A stretch of 64,000 nucleotides of DNA, taken from Strigamia acuminata. Lineage: Eukaryota > Arthropoda > Chilopoda > Geophilomorpha > Linotaeniidae. Location: positions 44,524,581 through 44,588,580 of the forward strand of contig OX442314.1 of assembly GCA_949358305.1 (NCBI GenBank). The letters run 5' to 3'. How positions within the stretch are numbered: position 1 is the first letter of the stretch; each line of letters opens with the position of its first letter. Positions 19,119-29,560 of this stretch are shown piece by piece. The notes below the pieces were generated by a model. It did not search any database, was not told where the DNA came from, and was given only the letters and a program-made list of their open reading frames with translations. Position numbers and translations under genes: made by a program.

Positions 19119-20093
19119 TGTAGTGACCCTAGTGGTCACTAGTGAAGTGTCAGAAAAAGTCTGAAAAATAATATTTTAGTTTATTATATTTTAAGTTGAA
19201 GTTTTGTATTTTTTATGCTTCCTGTCTACAGGCAAGAAAGCTGAGCAGAGTGGGAGGAAATGTGGGTGGTTGCCAGGGTAACCAGCCCACAAGCCTCCAA
19301 ACAGGAAATGAGTCCTGAGAGGAGTGAGAACTCCTCAGTATGATCACAAACTTTGCCAGAGAAACAACACAAAATAACCCAGAGAAACCCTCCAGTATTT
19401 TGTGAAAACCTTCGTGAAGTTTACATGCTCTTGAATTAGCCAATTGCTAATTTGGGAGATTTTTCCTACTGTTGAACCAGTCAACAGCGGGATTTCGGTC
19501 TTGCCGCACATTTCACGTGCGGCGGGATTTTCCACATTCTTGAGTCAACTCATTGTTGATTTGAGATTTCGCCTTGCCGTGGAGGAAATCCGGCTAGACG
19601 TTGCGAAGAGTCGCAAATACGTCGCCACGACGACGGAGTTGCGAGCCGAGAGAGAGTTTAGACGAGTCGGAAAGAGTCCGGTAGATCCAGCAATTCGACG
19701 GGGCGTCGAATTGTACCAGGCAATTTCAACAGAGAGAAATTTGAGTCACGGAATAAGTCCGTTTTACCAGTGAGAGACGCCGGAGGGAAGTTCGAGACGA
19801 GCGTCGAAACAGAGCCGTAGAAACGCGACGAAACGAGCCGTTATCGTCGCCGGAACGTTGGAATCGTCAAGATAACGTTTCCACGTCGATTTGAAGTTAT
19901 TTCATCTATTATTTCATTTCCTAATTTCCTTTAAAACCTTATTTTATCACTGTAATTTATCTTATTCTAAGTCAGAATAAAGAAGTGTGAGTTTTTATAT
20001 GAGTAGTAATAATTTTATGATAAGTCTTGTCTAAGCAAAAATAAGCTTGGAATTGTTCTTTATTAATTTAAGGAATAATTCAGGCTCATTACA
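19119..20093 (+). repeat. Gypsy-1 5' LTR
   Basis: 975 bp from TGTAGTGACC to CTCATTACA, with short inverted ends TGTA/TACA. The left edge is fixed by the loss of homology to copy 1. It is followed by CC and a TGG-starting primer site. The only copy is here, so no LTR-LTR comparison is possible. Confidence 0.8.
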
Positions 20094-20095
20094 CC

Positions 20096-20113
20096 TGGGG
20101 GCCCGTTAAATAA
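20096..20113 (+). other. Gypsy-1 primer-binding site
   Basis: TGGGGGCCCGTTAAATAA starts two bases after the LTR. Its first 11 bases match the complement of a tRNA-Pro 3' end at 10 positions (known retroviral form TGGGGGCTCGT). The tRNA assignment is tentative. Confidence 0.5.
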
Positions 20114-20218
20114 TTTGAACCTTAACAACTATCTTCAGTTGAGGGACCACTATTTTGTCTTTAAAATTTGTGTTAGAAAGTTTTCTGTTTCTTTCTTCTC
20201 TATTCTGTGTAACAAAAA

Positions 20219-23200
20219 ATGTCGTTGCCACAAGATTCGAGGAGAGGGAGAGGAACGAGACGTGGAGTCCGCACAAGAGGCGGTACGGCCGGAGGAGCGA
20301 CCGGCGGAGCAGCGGAGCCATATTTCGATTCATCATCCAGCCCGGAAAGAGAATCGGACCAAGATCCCGAGCAGCGCCGACTAACCAGTCAAGATTTTTG
20401 GTTGGAAACGTCGCAAGAAACTCAAAGGGAAGAGCCCCGTGTTAACTCACCAGTCGACAAAACTCCGCCCAGCGTGCCGTCAACTCCGAGCAGCAAAGTT
20501 GATTTAACGAATATGTCGTTGGAGCAGGTGATTGCCGTCGCTCACAAACGAGGTAAATTGATAAAACGTTATCACACCGCGGCCAAGCAAAGAGCGCGAG
20601 ACGACGCGGAAACTTCGGGCGAAAATTCCCCGACCCGACATAAGTTGTCACGAGTGCGCCAACGTATCGCCGACCTAATGCAAGAAAATGCAGATCGGCT
20701 GGCGGAGCGACAGCGTCAGTACGCGGAAGGCGTTACACTTTCCGATGAGGACGTTGCAAACATCACAAAGGCGATGAAAGACAGCACCCGACAGCTGCAA
20801 GATTTCCATCAGGAGGAATACGAGATGGTAAGACGCCTCAAAATGGAAGAACACCAAGCGCGCCAGGCGAAGTACGAGGCAGAATTGGCCAAACAAGCGA
20901 CGGAAGACGAAATTCGTGCCAAAAAGGACCAGTCGGACAGAGAAATTCAAGCCGAAAAAGACAGAATGGAAGCCGAGAGAATCCGCCTAGCAACGGAACG
21001 TCAAGAATTACGTGATAGACGTAAGGCGCAGGAATTGGCAAATCGAGATGCAATTCGTGCCGAAAATCAACGTATTGAAGCAGAAAAAATACGTATGGCG
21101 AACGAGTATCGAGACTTGCAGGAGAGACGTCTAGCGGAAGTAGCGGCCGATCGAGCAGCTATTCAAGCCGAAAGACAGAGGATTGAAGCGGAAAGAGTCC
21201 GCGTGGAAACGGAACGTTTAGCATTAATTGCAGCACAAAAGGCAGCGGAAACAGCAGAAAGCAAGGAGATCCACTACCTTCGACAAAACGCTCTTGAAGC
21301 GCAAGAAGCAGCGGAAAAAGTCCGCCAAGAGAATGAGGAGCTCAAATATCTTGCACAGTGCCAGTACGCCAGACCAACGAACATTCCACCACGCCGGCCG
21401 GAAGTGGTCAATTTATCACCAGGCTCGTCCGCAAATCCTTTAAAAAGGAGAGGTGATGTGGATGAAAGAAGAGATGCTAAAAGAGCATCAGTTTCACCAG
21501 CAAAAAATTTAGACGTGCTGGACGTGATTGCACAGAGAAATCGTCAGCGTGCAACGGACCAACCTGCTGGACCAATTAAAATACAAGGTGCAGTAACAGG
21601 GGTGGATCCGGACGAATTTCAAAAATGGCAGACAACACGCAGAAAAATGGATTCTGACAACAGAGATCGCCTAACCCCAATAGAAACTGAAAATGTCAGT
21701 AACCCTGCAACAAAAGGCGCGTGTGGAGGCAAAGCTTTGGGAGAGTATCTTGAAGACGCTCGAGACGATGAGAACCCCGCCTATCAAAGGTCATACACGT
21801 TCATGGAAGCGGTTGAACAGGTAGCCGAAGCCAATGAAAGAGAGGATCGACGAAGATTGCGGGAAACACAGAAGAAACAACAAGTGGATAGTCAACGCGA
21901 AATGGGTCGCGAAAGTGAAAAACAAAAATCCCAACATGATCAAGAAGTTCCGGAGCAAGATAAAAGCAGTAGTCGAGATGCTGCAACCGGACAAGATGGA
22001 GCAACTGGACAAGCCAGTTACACAAAAATTAGAAATTATGACGACTATCTACAGGGCAAATATTCACAGCAACCTGAAAACATGAATCCACGAAATGAGT
22101 CGTGTAATCGAGATACTTCTCGTTCAAAAGACGACAGATATGTTGGACCAAACCCACATGTAGGACGAGAGACTAATTTACGAAATGAGTCGTACTATCG
22201 TCAAGAAGCCCGTTCGCATGGTGAAGTGAGATTTGCGAACGAAACACGAGCGCATAATGATACAGATATGCGAAATGTATCGTGTTATCAAGACGAACCA
22301 CGCCAGCAAAGTGACGCCCGCTTCAGAGACGAGACTCGTCAGCAAAGTGACTACGGTCCAACTGGACAAAGCTGTTATAATCGAAATGAGTCGATGAGCA
22401 GAAGCGACCCACGCCAACAAAGCGGCAATCAAAGAGAGTCGCGACGAGACGGAGGTTCATATTGGTACGAATCCTATAGAGAACGCGATTCACACCGCCG
22501 ACGTGATGATTCACGAGAACGAGGCGAAGACGAACGCAGACGACGGGACAACACGCATCAGCGAAGTGATGAATCGCGAAGATCACGTTCCAGTCCGCCA
22601 CCGTCACAAAGAGAATATGGATGGTCACATTCCAGTCCACCACCATCCCAGCACGAATATGAGCGAAAATATTCGCACTCGGATCAATTTCGTCGTGAAG
22701 AACCCAATTTCTCCAGACATCAAGGAGGAAGAAGAGAAGAGTCTAGCTACTCAAGGCCTCAAGGCGAGAGATGGGATAGAGAGAATTCCCGTTCGGATAA
22801 TAGAGATCCGCCCCCACCAAATACATTGCCGACTAGTTCCAGAGAATTGGAGGAAATCATCGCAAGGCAGATTGATTCAAAATTGTCGCAAATTCCTTCA
22901 AAATCTCAGGAAATGGAAGAAGTTTTGAGAAAGCTCATTCTGAAATATTGCTCTGAAAATTGGACACATCACTACAGCTCACCATACCAAATCAAATGGG
23001 ACCGCATTAATCCGGATATGTTCGATGGAGGATGGCAAATCGGAACCCAGTTCCTGGATGAAGTAATGCACGTGGTGACAAGTCACGAAATGGACCCAGA
23101 TGTGGCTTTACATAAGTTGATACCAAAAATGTTGGTTGGTGGAGCAACAAATTGGTTCCGAAAAAATAAATTCACGCATTGGAATGAATTTGTAAAAACA

Positions 23201-24202
23201 TTCATGAAAGAATACGGGGAGTCCAATGCAATGATGATAAAGTATTGGGACAATCACAAACAGATGTTGGGCGAAGATATTCGCTCATACTTAAGACGTA
23301 CAGAAGACCTGATTGCTCAGCTCCCGTATCACATCAGCGATTTTGACGAAGATAGAAAATTCAGAAATGGTCTGACACCCTTTTCCGAGAAGGTATTAAG
23401 AATGGTGGATGCACCAATGGCCAGCTCTTTTGAAAAATTACAAGAATTTATAAGGAACAATCAAATGTATATTGATGACAGATATGCATCAGACCTCCCG
23501 CTGGAAGAGCAAAGAGCACGGGATGACCTGCAGCGACACCACTCAGACTACACTAGAGCCGGTGCAAAAATGATGCGCCCACGCTCGCAATTTTTATTAT
23601 CTCGGGAGGAAGGGTCCACCAAAAAACAAGAAAGTGGACCATCACCCTATCCACAGCCACGAGTGCCAACGCGACCAACGGTCAAATGGGTACAAGACCC
23701 GTCCGAAGTAACCGAATCAGTCGGTGATACACAAATAATGTTGACAGATTACTCGGAAGATGAATTAAACACATTGATGGATGCGGCGAGTGTATTGTTT
23801 ACACGGAACAATCCAGCGATAACAAAATACAAGCCGCAAATGCAAGCAAGATTGCCACATCAAATGGTTGTGCAGCCACAGGCAAAAGGAAATTTGTCCT
23901 TTCCAACAAAACCTTACACGGTCGACTTCAACTCAAAAATTGAAGTACAGACTCCACAAACAAGTGAAAACACGGGACAGACTTCTACGCCAGGCGGCGC
24001 AACGGATGGTAATAAGACCAGTCAAGTAAAACTGACACCGGAGAATGCACCATGTCATAATTGTGGCCAAGTTGGACACTGGGTACGACAATGTCAACAG
24101 CCAAAGAGAATGTTGTCCAAAGAAGAAATGGAACATCTTATTAATTCTTTATCCGACAACCTCACAAAAAACTTGAACGCGCGGGCTCAGGAAAAACAGT
24201 AG
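20219..24202 (+). CDS. gag: Gypsy-1 Gag, unusually long (1,327 aa)
   Basis: Starts at ATG 20219, 106 bp past the primer site. Layout: Arg/Gly-rich N terminus (RGRGTRRGVRTRGG, about 8-30); charged coiled coil of about 240 residues (150-390) built on repeated AE(K/R)(Q/D)R(I/M)EAE.(I/V)R heptads; a long disordered RS/RQ-rich region with repeated (R)NESY(Y/N)R and DETR(Q)QSD units (about 610-850); the Retrotrans_gag capsid region (about 915-1085, with WDRINPDMFDGG and ATNWFRKN); and one zinc knuckle CHNCGQVGHWVRQC at 1279-1292. Typical gypsy Gags are 300-500 residues, so the first 900 residues are an addition. The 3' end overlaps pol and carries the frameshift signal. Confidence 0.9.
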   Translation: MSLPQDSRRGRGTRRGVRTRGGTAGGATGGAAEPYFDSSSSPERESDQDPEQRRLTSQDFWLETSQETQREEPRVNSPVDKTPPSVPSTPSSKVDLTNMSLEQVIAVAHKRGKLIKRYHTAAKQRARDDAETSGENSPTRHKLSRVRQRIADLMQENADRLAERQRQYAEGVTLSDEDVANITKAMKDSTRQLQDFHQEEYEMVRRLKMEEHQARQAKYEAELAKQATEDEIRAKKDQSDREIQAEKDRMEAERIRLATERQELRDRRKAQELANRDAIRAENQRIEAEKIRMANEYRDLQERRLAEVAADRAAIQAERQRIEAERVRVETERLALIAAQKAAETAESKEIHYLRQNALEAQEAAEKVRQENEELKYLAQCQYARPTNIPPRRPEVVNLSPGSSANPLKRRGDVDERRDAKRASVSPAKNLDVLDVIAQRNRQRATDQPAGPIKIQGAVTGVDPDEFQKWQTTRRKMDSDNRDRLTPIETENVSNPATKGACGGKALGEYLEDARDDENPAYQRSYTFMEAVEQVAEANEREDRRRLRETQKKQQVDSQREMGRESEKQKSQHDQEVPEQDKSSSRDAATGQDGATGQASYTKIRNYDDYLQGKYSQQPENMNPRNESCNRDTSRSKDDRYVGPNPHVGRETNLRNESYYRQEARSHGEVRFANETRAHNDTDMRNVSCYQDEPRQQSDARFRDETRQQSDYGPTGQSCYNRNESMSRSDPRQQSGNQRESRRDGGSYWYESYRERDSHRRRDDSRERGEDERRRRDNTHQRSDESRRSRSSPPPSQREYGWSHSSPPPSQHEYERKYSHSDQFRREEPNFSRHQGGRREESSYSRPQGERWDRENSRSDNRDPPPPNTLPTSSRELEEIIARQIDSKLSQIPSKSQEMEEVLRKLILKYCSENWTHHYSSPYQIKWDRINPDMFDGGWQIGTQFLDEVMHVVTSHEMDPDVALHKLIPKMLVGGATNWFRKNKFTHWNEFVKTFMKEYGESNAMMIKYWDNHKQMLGEDIRSYLRRTEDLIAQLPYHISDFDEDRKFRNGLTPFSEKVLRMVDAPMASSFEKLQEFIRNNQMYIDDRYASDLPLEEQRARDDLQRHHSDYTRAGAKMMRPRSQFLLSREEGSTKKQESGPSPYPQPRVPTRPTVKWVQDPSEVTESVGDTQIMLTDYSEDELNTLMDAASVLFTRNNPAITKYKPQMQARLPHQMVVQPQAKGNLSFPTKPYTVDFNSKIEVQTPQTSENTGQTSTPGGATDGNKTSQVKLTPENAPCHNCGQVGHWVRQCQQPKRMLSKEEMEHLINSLSDNLTKNLNARAQEKQ

Positions 24203-27200
24203 AGCTCGCGCTGACAAAAAATTCGGAAAATCTGCAAAATGCCCAACCAATAACAACTCTATCCGTAGAAGTATCGGAGGACTCGAAAGATTTAACAGAA
24301 ACCCAACGTTCAAATGCAAAAGTAATAGAGACTTCCTTAATATTAAAAACAGCTGTGGAACAAGAAAATTCGATGGAAAATATCCAAAAGACTCAACCTA
24401 CAGCGGAAGCGCCTTCTGGATCACGATTCATCAAGGACAGCAAAACCGGAGAATATGTGCAATCGGAATTGACTGAAAATCCACGAAAAGTAATTGGAAC
24501 TTTGGAAGGCGGAAGAGGAACAATAGTTGTTGATTTCGAAGATGGTGAAGTTGTGGAAATAAAATTTCCAGCTCCAAAAGCAACAACGGAACCAAAACCG
24601 GAACTAGCCGGGTATTCATCAAAACCGGAAGTAGCTGGGGGTTCATCAAAACCAGATAATTTATACGATAATGGACCGCTAAAAAATACGACTATTCCTG
24701 TAATACTTACGCCACCAGAAGCAATCGGCACGATGCCAAAAAGAGGAGAAATGATCTGTGACATGGAGTGTGGACAACTCGTCGGAATGAGATTCCCGCC
24801 GTTAGAGATAAAAGATTGTCCACCTGTAATACAAGCTTATCGATCAAACGAATTCGACAGATCCTATTTCACAGTCAAAGTGACCGAAGCCTTGAAAGAT
24901 GTAAAATTGGTACAAGAAAATGAAGCAACTATTTTTTGGACGAAGGTAAAAAAGACCTATGAAGAAACTCCATCTATAGCGGCTTGGATGACTGATACAT
25001 CAGTTGAACCAGTGGATTGGGACCCACTCCTCAAGGAACTAACAACTTTGGAGCCGGAGGGACCAAGAATTAGAGTCTTTAACATTTTACTCCCTGAAGA
25101 AGATGTTTTAGAGGGAATGACGACCATTGACATCAAGACAGAACAAGGTTCGATCGCCGCGATGTTGGATTCTGGCGCCAATCGCAGTTGCATTTCTTGG
25201 CCACTGATTCAAGCGATGGGATTGGAGAAACAAGTTTGGCCCCTTAAAGCCAACATGACTATAAACACAGCGGACAAAAAGGTCCAACCTATGGGGACAA
25301 TAAGAATGATGATCAGATGGACTCACGGGATGATGCAGCAATATTTTCTAGTGCTACCCCACGACATGAAGTTCATGTTAATCGGCAACGACGCGATGAA
25401 GAGGATGAAAATACAGCCGAATCCACTCAACGGCAAATGGAATTTCATCACGACAATCGATGTGCCGCAACCTTACATGCCACAGTATCTTCTTGATAAA
25501 TATGAGCAAAAGAAAGAAGAGCCTGAATCGTCTTTGAAGACATTTAGAAAAGAAAGTAGCTTTTGTGCATTCGAGGCGAGATTGAAGGTTGGAAATGGAG
25601 TCCATGATATGATTGAAGAAGCTAAACTGCAGTTAACACAGGCAGCACAATTGGAACATGTGCTGAGAAAATATGAGAAGATACTCAGCAAGAATCCTGG
25701 AAAAACACACGTGCTCCAACACACGATAAACTTAGACACGGATAAACCGATCCGAGTTCCATTCAAATCATGGAACCCACAGAAGCGCGAAATTTTAAGA
25801 ACCCTCTGCCAGGAGATGCTCGACAAAGGCTATGTATCGGAAGCTGAAGGGGATTACGCAACGCGAATCGTGCTGTTAATGAGACCAGGTTCGGAGCCAC
25901 GCCTCTGTATCGATTACAGAGCGCTAAACGAACACACCCTTTATGACCCACCACAAATGCCGACCATTACGGAAATCTTAAGAGAGCTCGGCGAATTCCA
26001 GTGGGTGTCGACCATCGACTTAACGAAAGGATATTGGCAGATAGACTTGAGACCGGAAGATCGTCCGAAAACGGCCTTCTGGAGCCCCATGGGCCGTTTA
26101 ATGTTCAATGTCATGCCCTTCGGGCTGGTCAACGCGCCGACAACGTTTCAGCGATTGATTGAAAAGGTGTTGGGCAAAGCATTCAGAAAATATGCTTGGG
26201 CCTACCTGGACGATATAGTGATCGTATCAAGGACATATGAAGAACATATGAAGCACTTGGACTCAGTATTGGGAAAACTACAGCAAGCCGGATTACATGT
26301 GAATCCGACCAAGTCCAAATTCTGCAGAAAAGAACTCAAATTCCTAGGATATAAATTAGGAATTAATGGATTAAGTGTAGACCCCGCGAAAGTAGCGGCA
26401 ATCTCAGAATTTCCAGCGCCAAAGAATTTGACTGAACTCCAGAGATTCCTCGGTATGGTCAACTTTTTCCACCGCCTTCTGAAAGATTTGGCAACTGTAG
26501 CGGCACCATTACGCCCATTGTTGAAGAAAGGAATAGAGTTCCTATGGGAAAATGAGCACCAAGTTGCATTTGATGAAATAAAAAAGTTATTGACTGATGC
26601 AAAGACAATGCACTTGCCAAATTTGCATCAATCTTTCATCGTAAGAACAGATGCAAGCAAGAAAGGTTTAGGCGCTGCTTTAATGCAGATGAAGGAAATT
26701 GACGGACAGATGATAGAATCGCCATGCGTTTATATCAGCCGATGTCTGCAGCAGGCAGAACTCAATTATAGCGCCACCGACCTCGAGTGTTTAGCCGTCA
26801 TATGGGCACTACGAAAATTCAGACCGTACCTCGAGTTTACGAGCTTCGTCGTACAAACTGACCATGAGGCGCTGAAATGGTTGATGAGACTGGAAGAGCC
26901 AGCAGGCCGTCTTGCCCGTTGGCAGATGGAATTAATGTCTTACAATTTCCAAATTCAGTATTTGAAAGGGACAACCAACACTTTGGCAGACGCATTGTCC
27001 AGGGCGCCAATTCAGATAATTTGCGACGCGGAGGACACAGGAGAAGCCGACGGCGATCTGAGATATTGTCCAACTGAGCCACGCAAATGGGTGGTGGGAA
27101 ATTGGAATCAATTGCCACGACCATTGACTGAAGACGAAGAAGTTGCATCATATTGGTGTCAGGTGTATAGTGCGCCTAGTGAAGAGATGGAAACAAGTCC

Positions 27201-29244
27201 AAAAGAAAAGAAAGAATGGCAGTACATGCCCACTTCCGAAAACGAGATGGTCACGGCATTTATTGCAAAAGTGACGGAACAGGCAAACTGCACACCGCCG
27301 ACACGAGAAGAGCTCGTTGATCACCAGATCAAAGACCGCCACTGTCAGGCCATGCGACATTATCTTGAGACTGAGCAATTTCCCACATACGTGAAAACTC
27401 CGTTGCATAGGAAAAAATATCGCATCTTGGCAACGAAACACATTGTAGAGGAAAATCTTTTGCTCAAATATCACCCAACAATGTCGGATGATTTGACAGA
27501 GGATTCGAGAGCGCTTAAAATTGTAGTGCCGAGATCATTAAGATTTAGAGTTCTGTGGCAAATGCACGGACATCCTTTGGCGAGCCACTGCGGAATAGCA
27601 CGAACACTTTATCGTATGCGACAAGTGTATACGTGGGAGGGGATGAAACGAGATACAGCTCGATTTATTAAACATTGCTCTCGCTGCCAAGCGTGCAAAC
27701 CCAGAACAAAAACACGAGTGGAACCAGCTCAAATCGGCCCGTACGCGCCGTTTGAATGTTTGAGTATCGATTTGGTAGGACCGTTAACTAGAACGGAAAC
27801 GGGAAATAACTATATCTTGGTGATTCTGGATATAGCCACTCGCTGGCCGGAACTTTATCCACTGGCAGACCCAGTGGCACAAGATATAGCCGACTGTTTG
27901 TATGACACGTGCATGGGCTGGGGATTTCCGCTCCGGATAATATCAGATAACGGACCGCAATTTAAAGCACGACTTTATCATGAATTTTGTAAAAAGTTCA
28001 AAATTGTGCCGCGATTCACATCACCATATCATCCCCAAGCCAACACAGTTGAAAGGACCAACAGAGATCTGAAATACATTCTTTCAATTTACACATCGAT
28101 TCACAAACGCTGGGATGAATATCTAAGAGAGATAGCGTTTAGTATACGCACAACAGCAACAACAGGCCGGGATTACTCGCCAGCATACTTAAATTGTTGC
28201 AGAGAATTTAGGATACCATGGGATCCTCGAATTTTGGATGGAATTTTGAAAATTGACCCGAATAAGCCGCACATTTACATCCAACGATTGGAGAAGGTCA
28301 TTCGCGACACGTACCATCATATGATGGCACACATCATGGACCTTCGTGAGCGTGTGGACAACCATAAATTAGATGGAAAATTTCAAGATTTTCGAACAAA
28401 TGACCTCGTATGGAAAGAAGATCACACTTTGTCAAAAGCGTCGCAGGGAATTTCTGCGAAATTATCCGACAAGAGAAGTGGGCCATATGTTATTATTAAA
28501 GTCCACCAGGGCGGAGCTGTCAAATTAAGACGACTTAAAGATAATAAGATCTTGCGTTCCATTCACATGTCCGAGTTAACACCGTTTTTCCCGGAATTTA
28601 ATCAAGAAATTTGGGAAAAAGGCCAAACACAAAGTAACCCGGAAGGAAAAATTATTAACACTTTGTTCAACGAGCCATCAACATCCGAAATGCAAGAAAT
28701 TGCAAATATAGAGAGTTCGCAAAACGTGCAGAATGAACAAATTCAAGGCAGTAATTCAATAGAATCTCAAACTTTGCGTCAAATGCAAAATTTAGACGAT
28801 TCACAGAATCAAGGAAATTTAGAAGAATCACAAATTTTGGGGCAAACACAAAATTTGCAAGATTCGCAAATTTCGCAAGAGCAACAAGAATTACAAACAA
28901 CACCAAGTTCATCAAACACGGAAAATAATGAGGAAATAGAATTTGCAATTCCAAGCGATCAGCAAGTCGAACAAAGTGAAGAAATTAATGAAGATTTGAG
29001 CGCAACTTTGCAACAAAAATCACAAGTTGATGTGCCACTTTTTCCAAAAAATTTAGTTGTAGAAACAGACGAACAAGTTGCGTCGTTTCCTAAAAAGGGG
29101 GGAGAAGTGGTGAAAAAAGTGAAAGCAAAACAAAGATATAAAGATCTGCGCGAAAATCAACCCAAAACAATTAAAAAGAAAGCTGTCTTGAAGAAATATC
29201 CACTTCGAGACAGAGGGAGGATTAAGCCTCCAGACTACCTCTAA
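24145..29244 (+). CDS. pol: Gypsy-1 Pol: protease, reverse transcriptase, RNase H, integrase
   Basis: Open in the -1 frame relative to gag; no credible ATG near the start, consistent with frameshifting (the GTG at 24355 is not needed). Residues counted from 24355: a duplicated short motif, GT...RG....D.E.G..V...FP, at about 48-75 and 124-150; protease LDSGANRS (about 269); RT with AYLDDIVIV (about 618); RNase H TDASKKG (about 764) and TDHEALKW (about 835); integrase HHCC finger (about 1068-1110, HCSRCQAC), D in SIDLVGP (about 1138), D in ISDNGPQF (about 1197), E in VERTNRD (about 1233); GPY/F module RSGPYVIIKV (about 1374). The tail is Gln/Asn/Ser-rich (about 1425-1570) and ends basic. It replicates and integrates the element. 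No internal stop is seen. Confidence 0.95.
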   Translation, partial: FFIRQPHKKLERAGSGKTVELALTKNSENLQNAQPITTLSVEVSEDSKDLTETQRSNAKVIETSLILKTAVEQENSMENIQKTQPTAEAPSGSRFIKDSKTGEYVQSELTENPRKVIGTLEGGRGTIVVDFEDGEVVEIKFPAPKATTEPKPELAGYSSKPEVAGGSSKPDNLYDNGPLKNTTIPVILTPPEAIGTMPKRGEMICDMECGQLVGMRFPPLEIKDCPPVIQAYRSNEFDRSYFTVKVTEALKDVKLVQENEATIFWTKVKKTYEETPSIAAWMTDTSVEPVDWDPLLKELTTLEPEGPRIRVFNILLPEEDVLEGMTTIDIKTEQGSIAAMLDSGANRSCISWPLIQAMGLEKQVWPLKANMTINTADKKVQPMGTIRMMIRWTHGMMQQYFLVLPHDMKFMLIGNDAMKRMKIQPNPLNGKWNFITTIDVPQPYMPQYLLDKYEQKKEEPESSLKTFRKESSFCAFEARLKVGNGVHDMIEEAKLQLTQAAQLEHVLRKYEKILSKNPGKTHVLQHTINLDTDKPIRVPFKSWNPQKREILRTLCQEMLDKGYVSEAEGDYATRIVLLMRPGSEPRLCIDYRALNEHTLYDPPQMPTITEILRELGEFQWVSTIDLTKGYWQIDLRPEDRPKTAFWSPMGRLMFNVMPFGLVNAPTTFQRLIEKVLGKAFRKYAWAYLDDIVIVSRTYEEHMKHLDSVLGKLQQAGLHVNPTKSKFCRKELKFLGYKLGINGLSVDPAKVAAISEFPAPKNLTELQRFLGMVNFFHRLLKDLATVAAPLRPLLKKGIEFLWENEHQVAFDEIKKLLTDAKTMHLPNLHQSFIVRTDASKKGLGAALMQMKEIDGQMIESPCVYISRCLQQAELNYSATDLECLAVIWALRKFRPYLEFTSFVVQTDHEALKWLMRLEEPAGRLARWQMELMSYNFQIQYLKGTTNTLADALSRAPIQIICDAEDTGEADGDLRYCPTEPRKWVVGNWNQLPRPLTEDEEVASYWCQVYSAPSEEMETSPKEKKEWQYMPTSENEMVTAFIAKVTEQANCTPPTREELVDHQIKDRHCQAMRHYLETEQFPTYVKTPLHRKKYRILATKHIVEENLLLKYHPTMSDDLTEDSRALKIVVPRSLRFRVLWQMHGHPLASHCGIARTLYRMRQVYTWEGMKRDTARFIKHCSRCQACKPRTKTRVEPAQIGPYAPFECLSIDLVGPLTRTETGNNYILVILDIATRWPELYPLADPVAQDIADCLYDTCMGWGFPLRIISDNGPQFKARLYHEFCKKFKIVPRFTSPYHPQANTVERTNRDLKYILSIYTSIHKRWDEYLREIAFSIRTTATTGRDYSPAYLNCCREFRIPWDPRILDGILKIDPNKPHIYIQRLEKVIRDTYHHMMAHIMDLRERVDNHKLDGKFQDFRTNDLVWKEDHTLSKASQGISAKLSDKRSGPYVIIKVHQGGAVKLRRLKDNKILRSIHMSELTPFFPEFNQEIWEKGQTQSNPEGKIINTLFNEPSTSEMQEIANIESSQNVQNEQIQGSNSIESQTLRQMQNLDDSQNQGNLEESQILGQTQNLQDSQISQEQQELQTTPSSSNTENNEEIEFAIPSDQQVEQSEEINEDLSATLQQKSQVDVPLFPKNLVVETDEQVASFPKKGGEVVKKVKAKQRYKDLRENQPKTIKKKAVLKKYPLRDRGRIKPPDYL
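24166..24211 (+). promoter_or_regulatory. -1 ribosomal frameshift signal, gag-pol (Gypsy-1)
   Basis: The heptamer A AAA AAC (24166-24172) lies in the gag frame. A 6-nt spacer follows, then a 10-bp stem (24179-24188 with 24202-24211, one G-U pair) and a 13-nt loop. Pol is in the -1 frame and is open from 24145, so the overlap is 58 nt. The gag stop codon lies at the loop/3'-stem border. The same heptamer and spacing occur in Gypsy-2. Confidence 0.88.
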
Positions 29245-29560
29245 AAATAGAAGGTAGCGACGTCACTCGGGAGTCCGGAAGTGGACGACGTCGCAGCTCG
29301 ATCGTGATTGGTTGAACAAACCACATGTTGATTCAACATGAAGTAAAAGATCACATGTGCGGAGATTTCTTCAAAACAACAACAAAACTTTGGAGAGATT
29401 TAAATTAACCATCAAGCGATCAAATAACAGGATTTACGAGGAAGTCCGGACGGGACAATCATCAACACCACGATGAATCAAGATTTTCGACCGCCGCCAA
29501 AACCGAAGAAACCAGTACACGAAGAGGTAGTAAAAAATCGAATTAAGTCGAGAAACGGTA
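29245..29560 (+). other. Spacer between pol and ORF3 (Gypsy-1)
   Basis: 316 bp with GACGTCAC and GACGACGTCGC elements near 29275-29300. The equivalent spacer of Gypsy-2 also has CRE-like sites. An overlapping ATG frame at 29473 runs 39 codons in another frame and may be an upstream ORF or a mis-phased exon. Confidence 0.45.
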
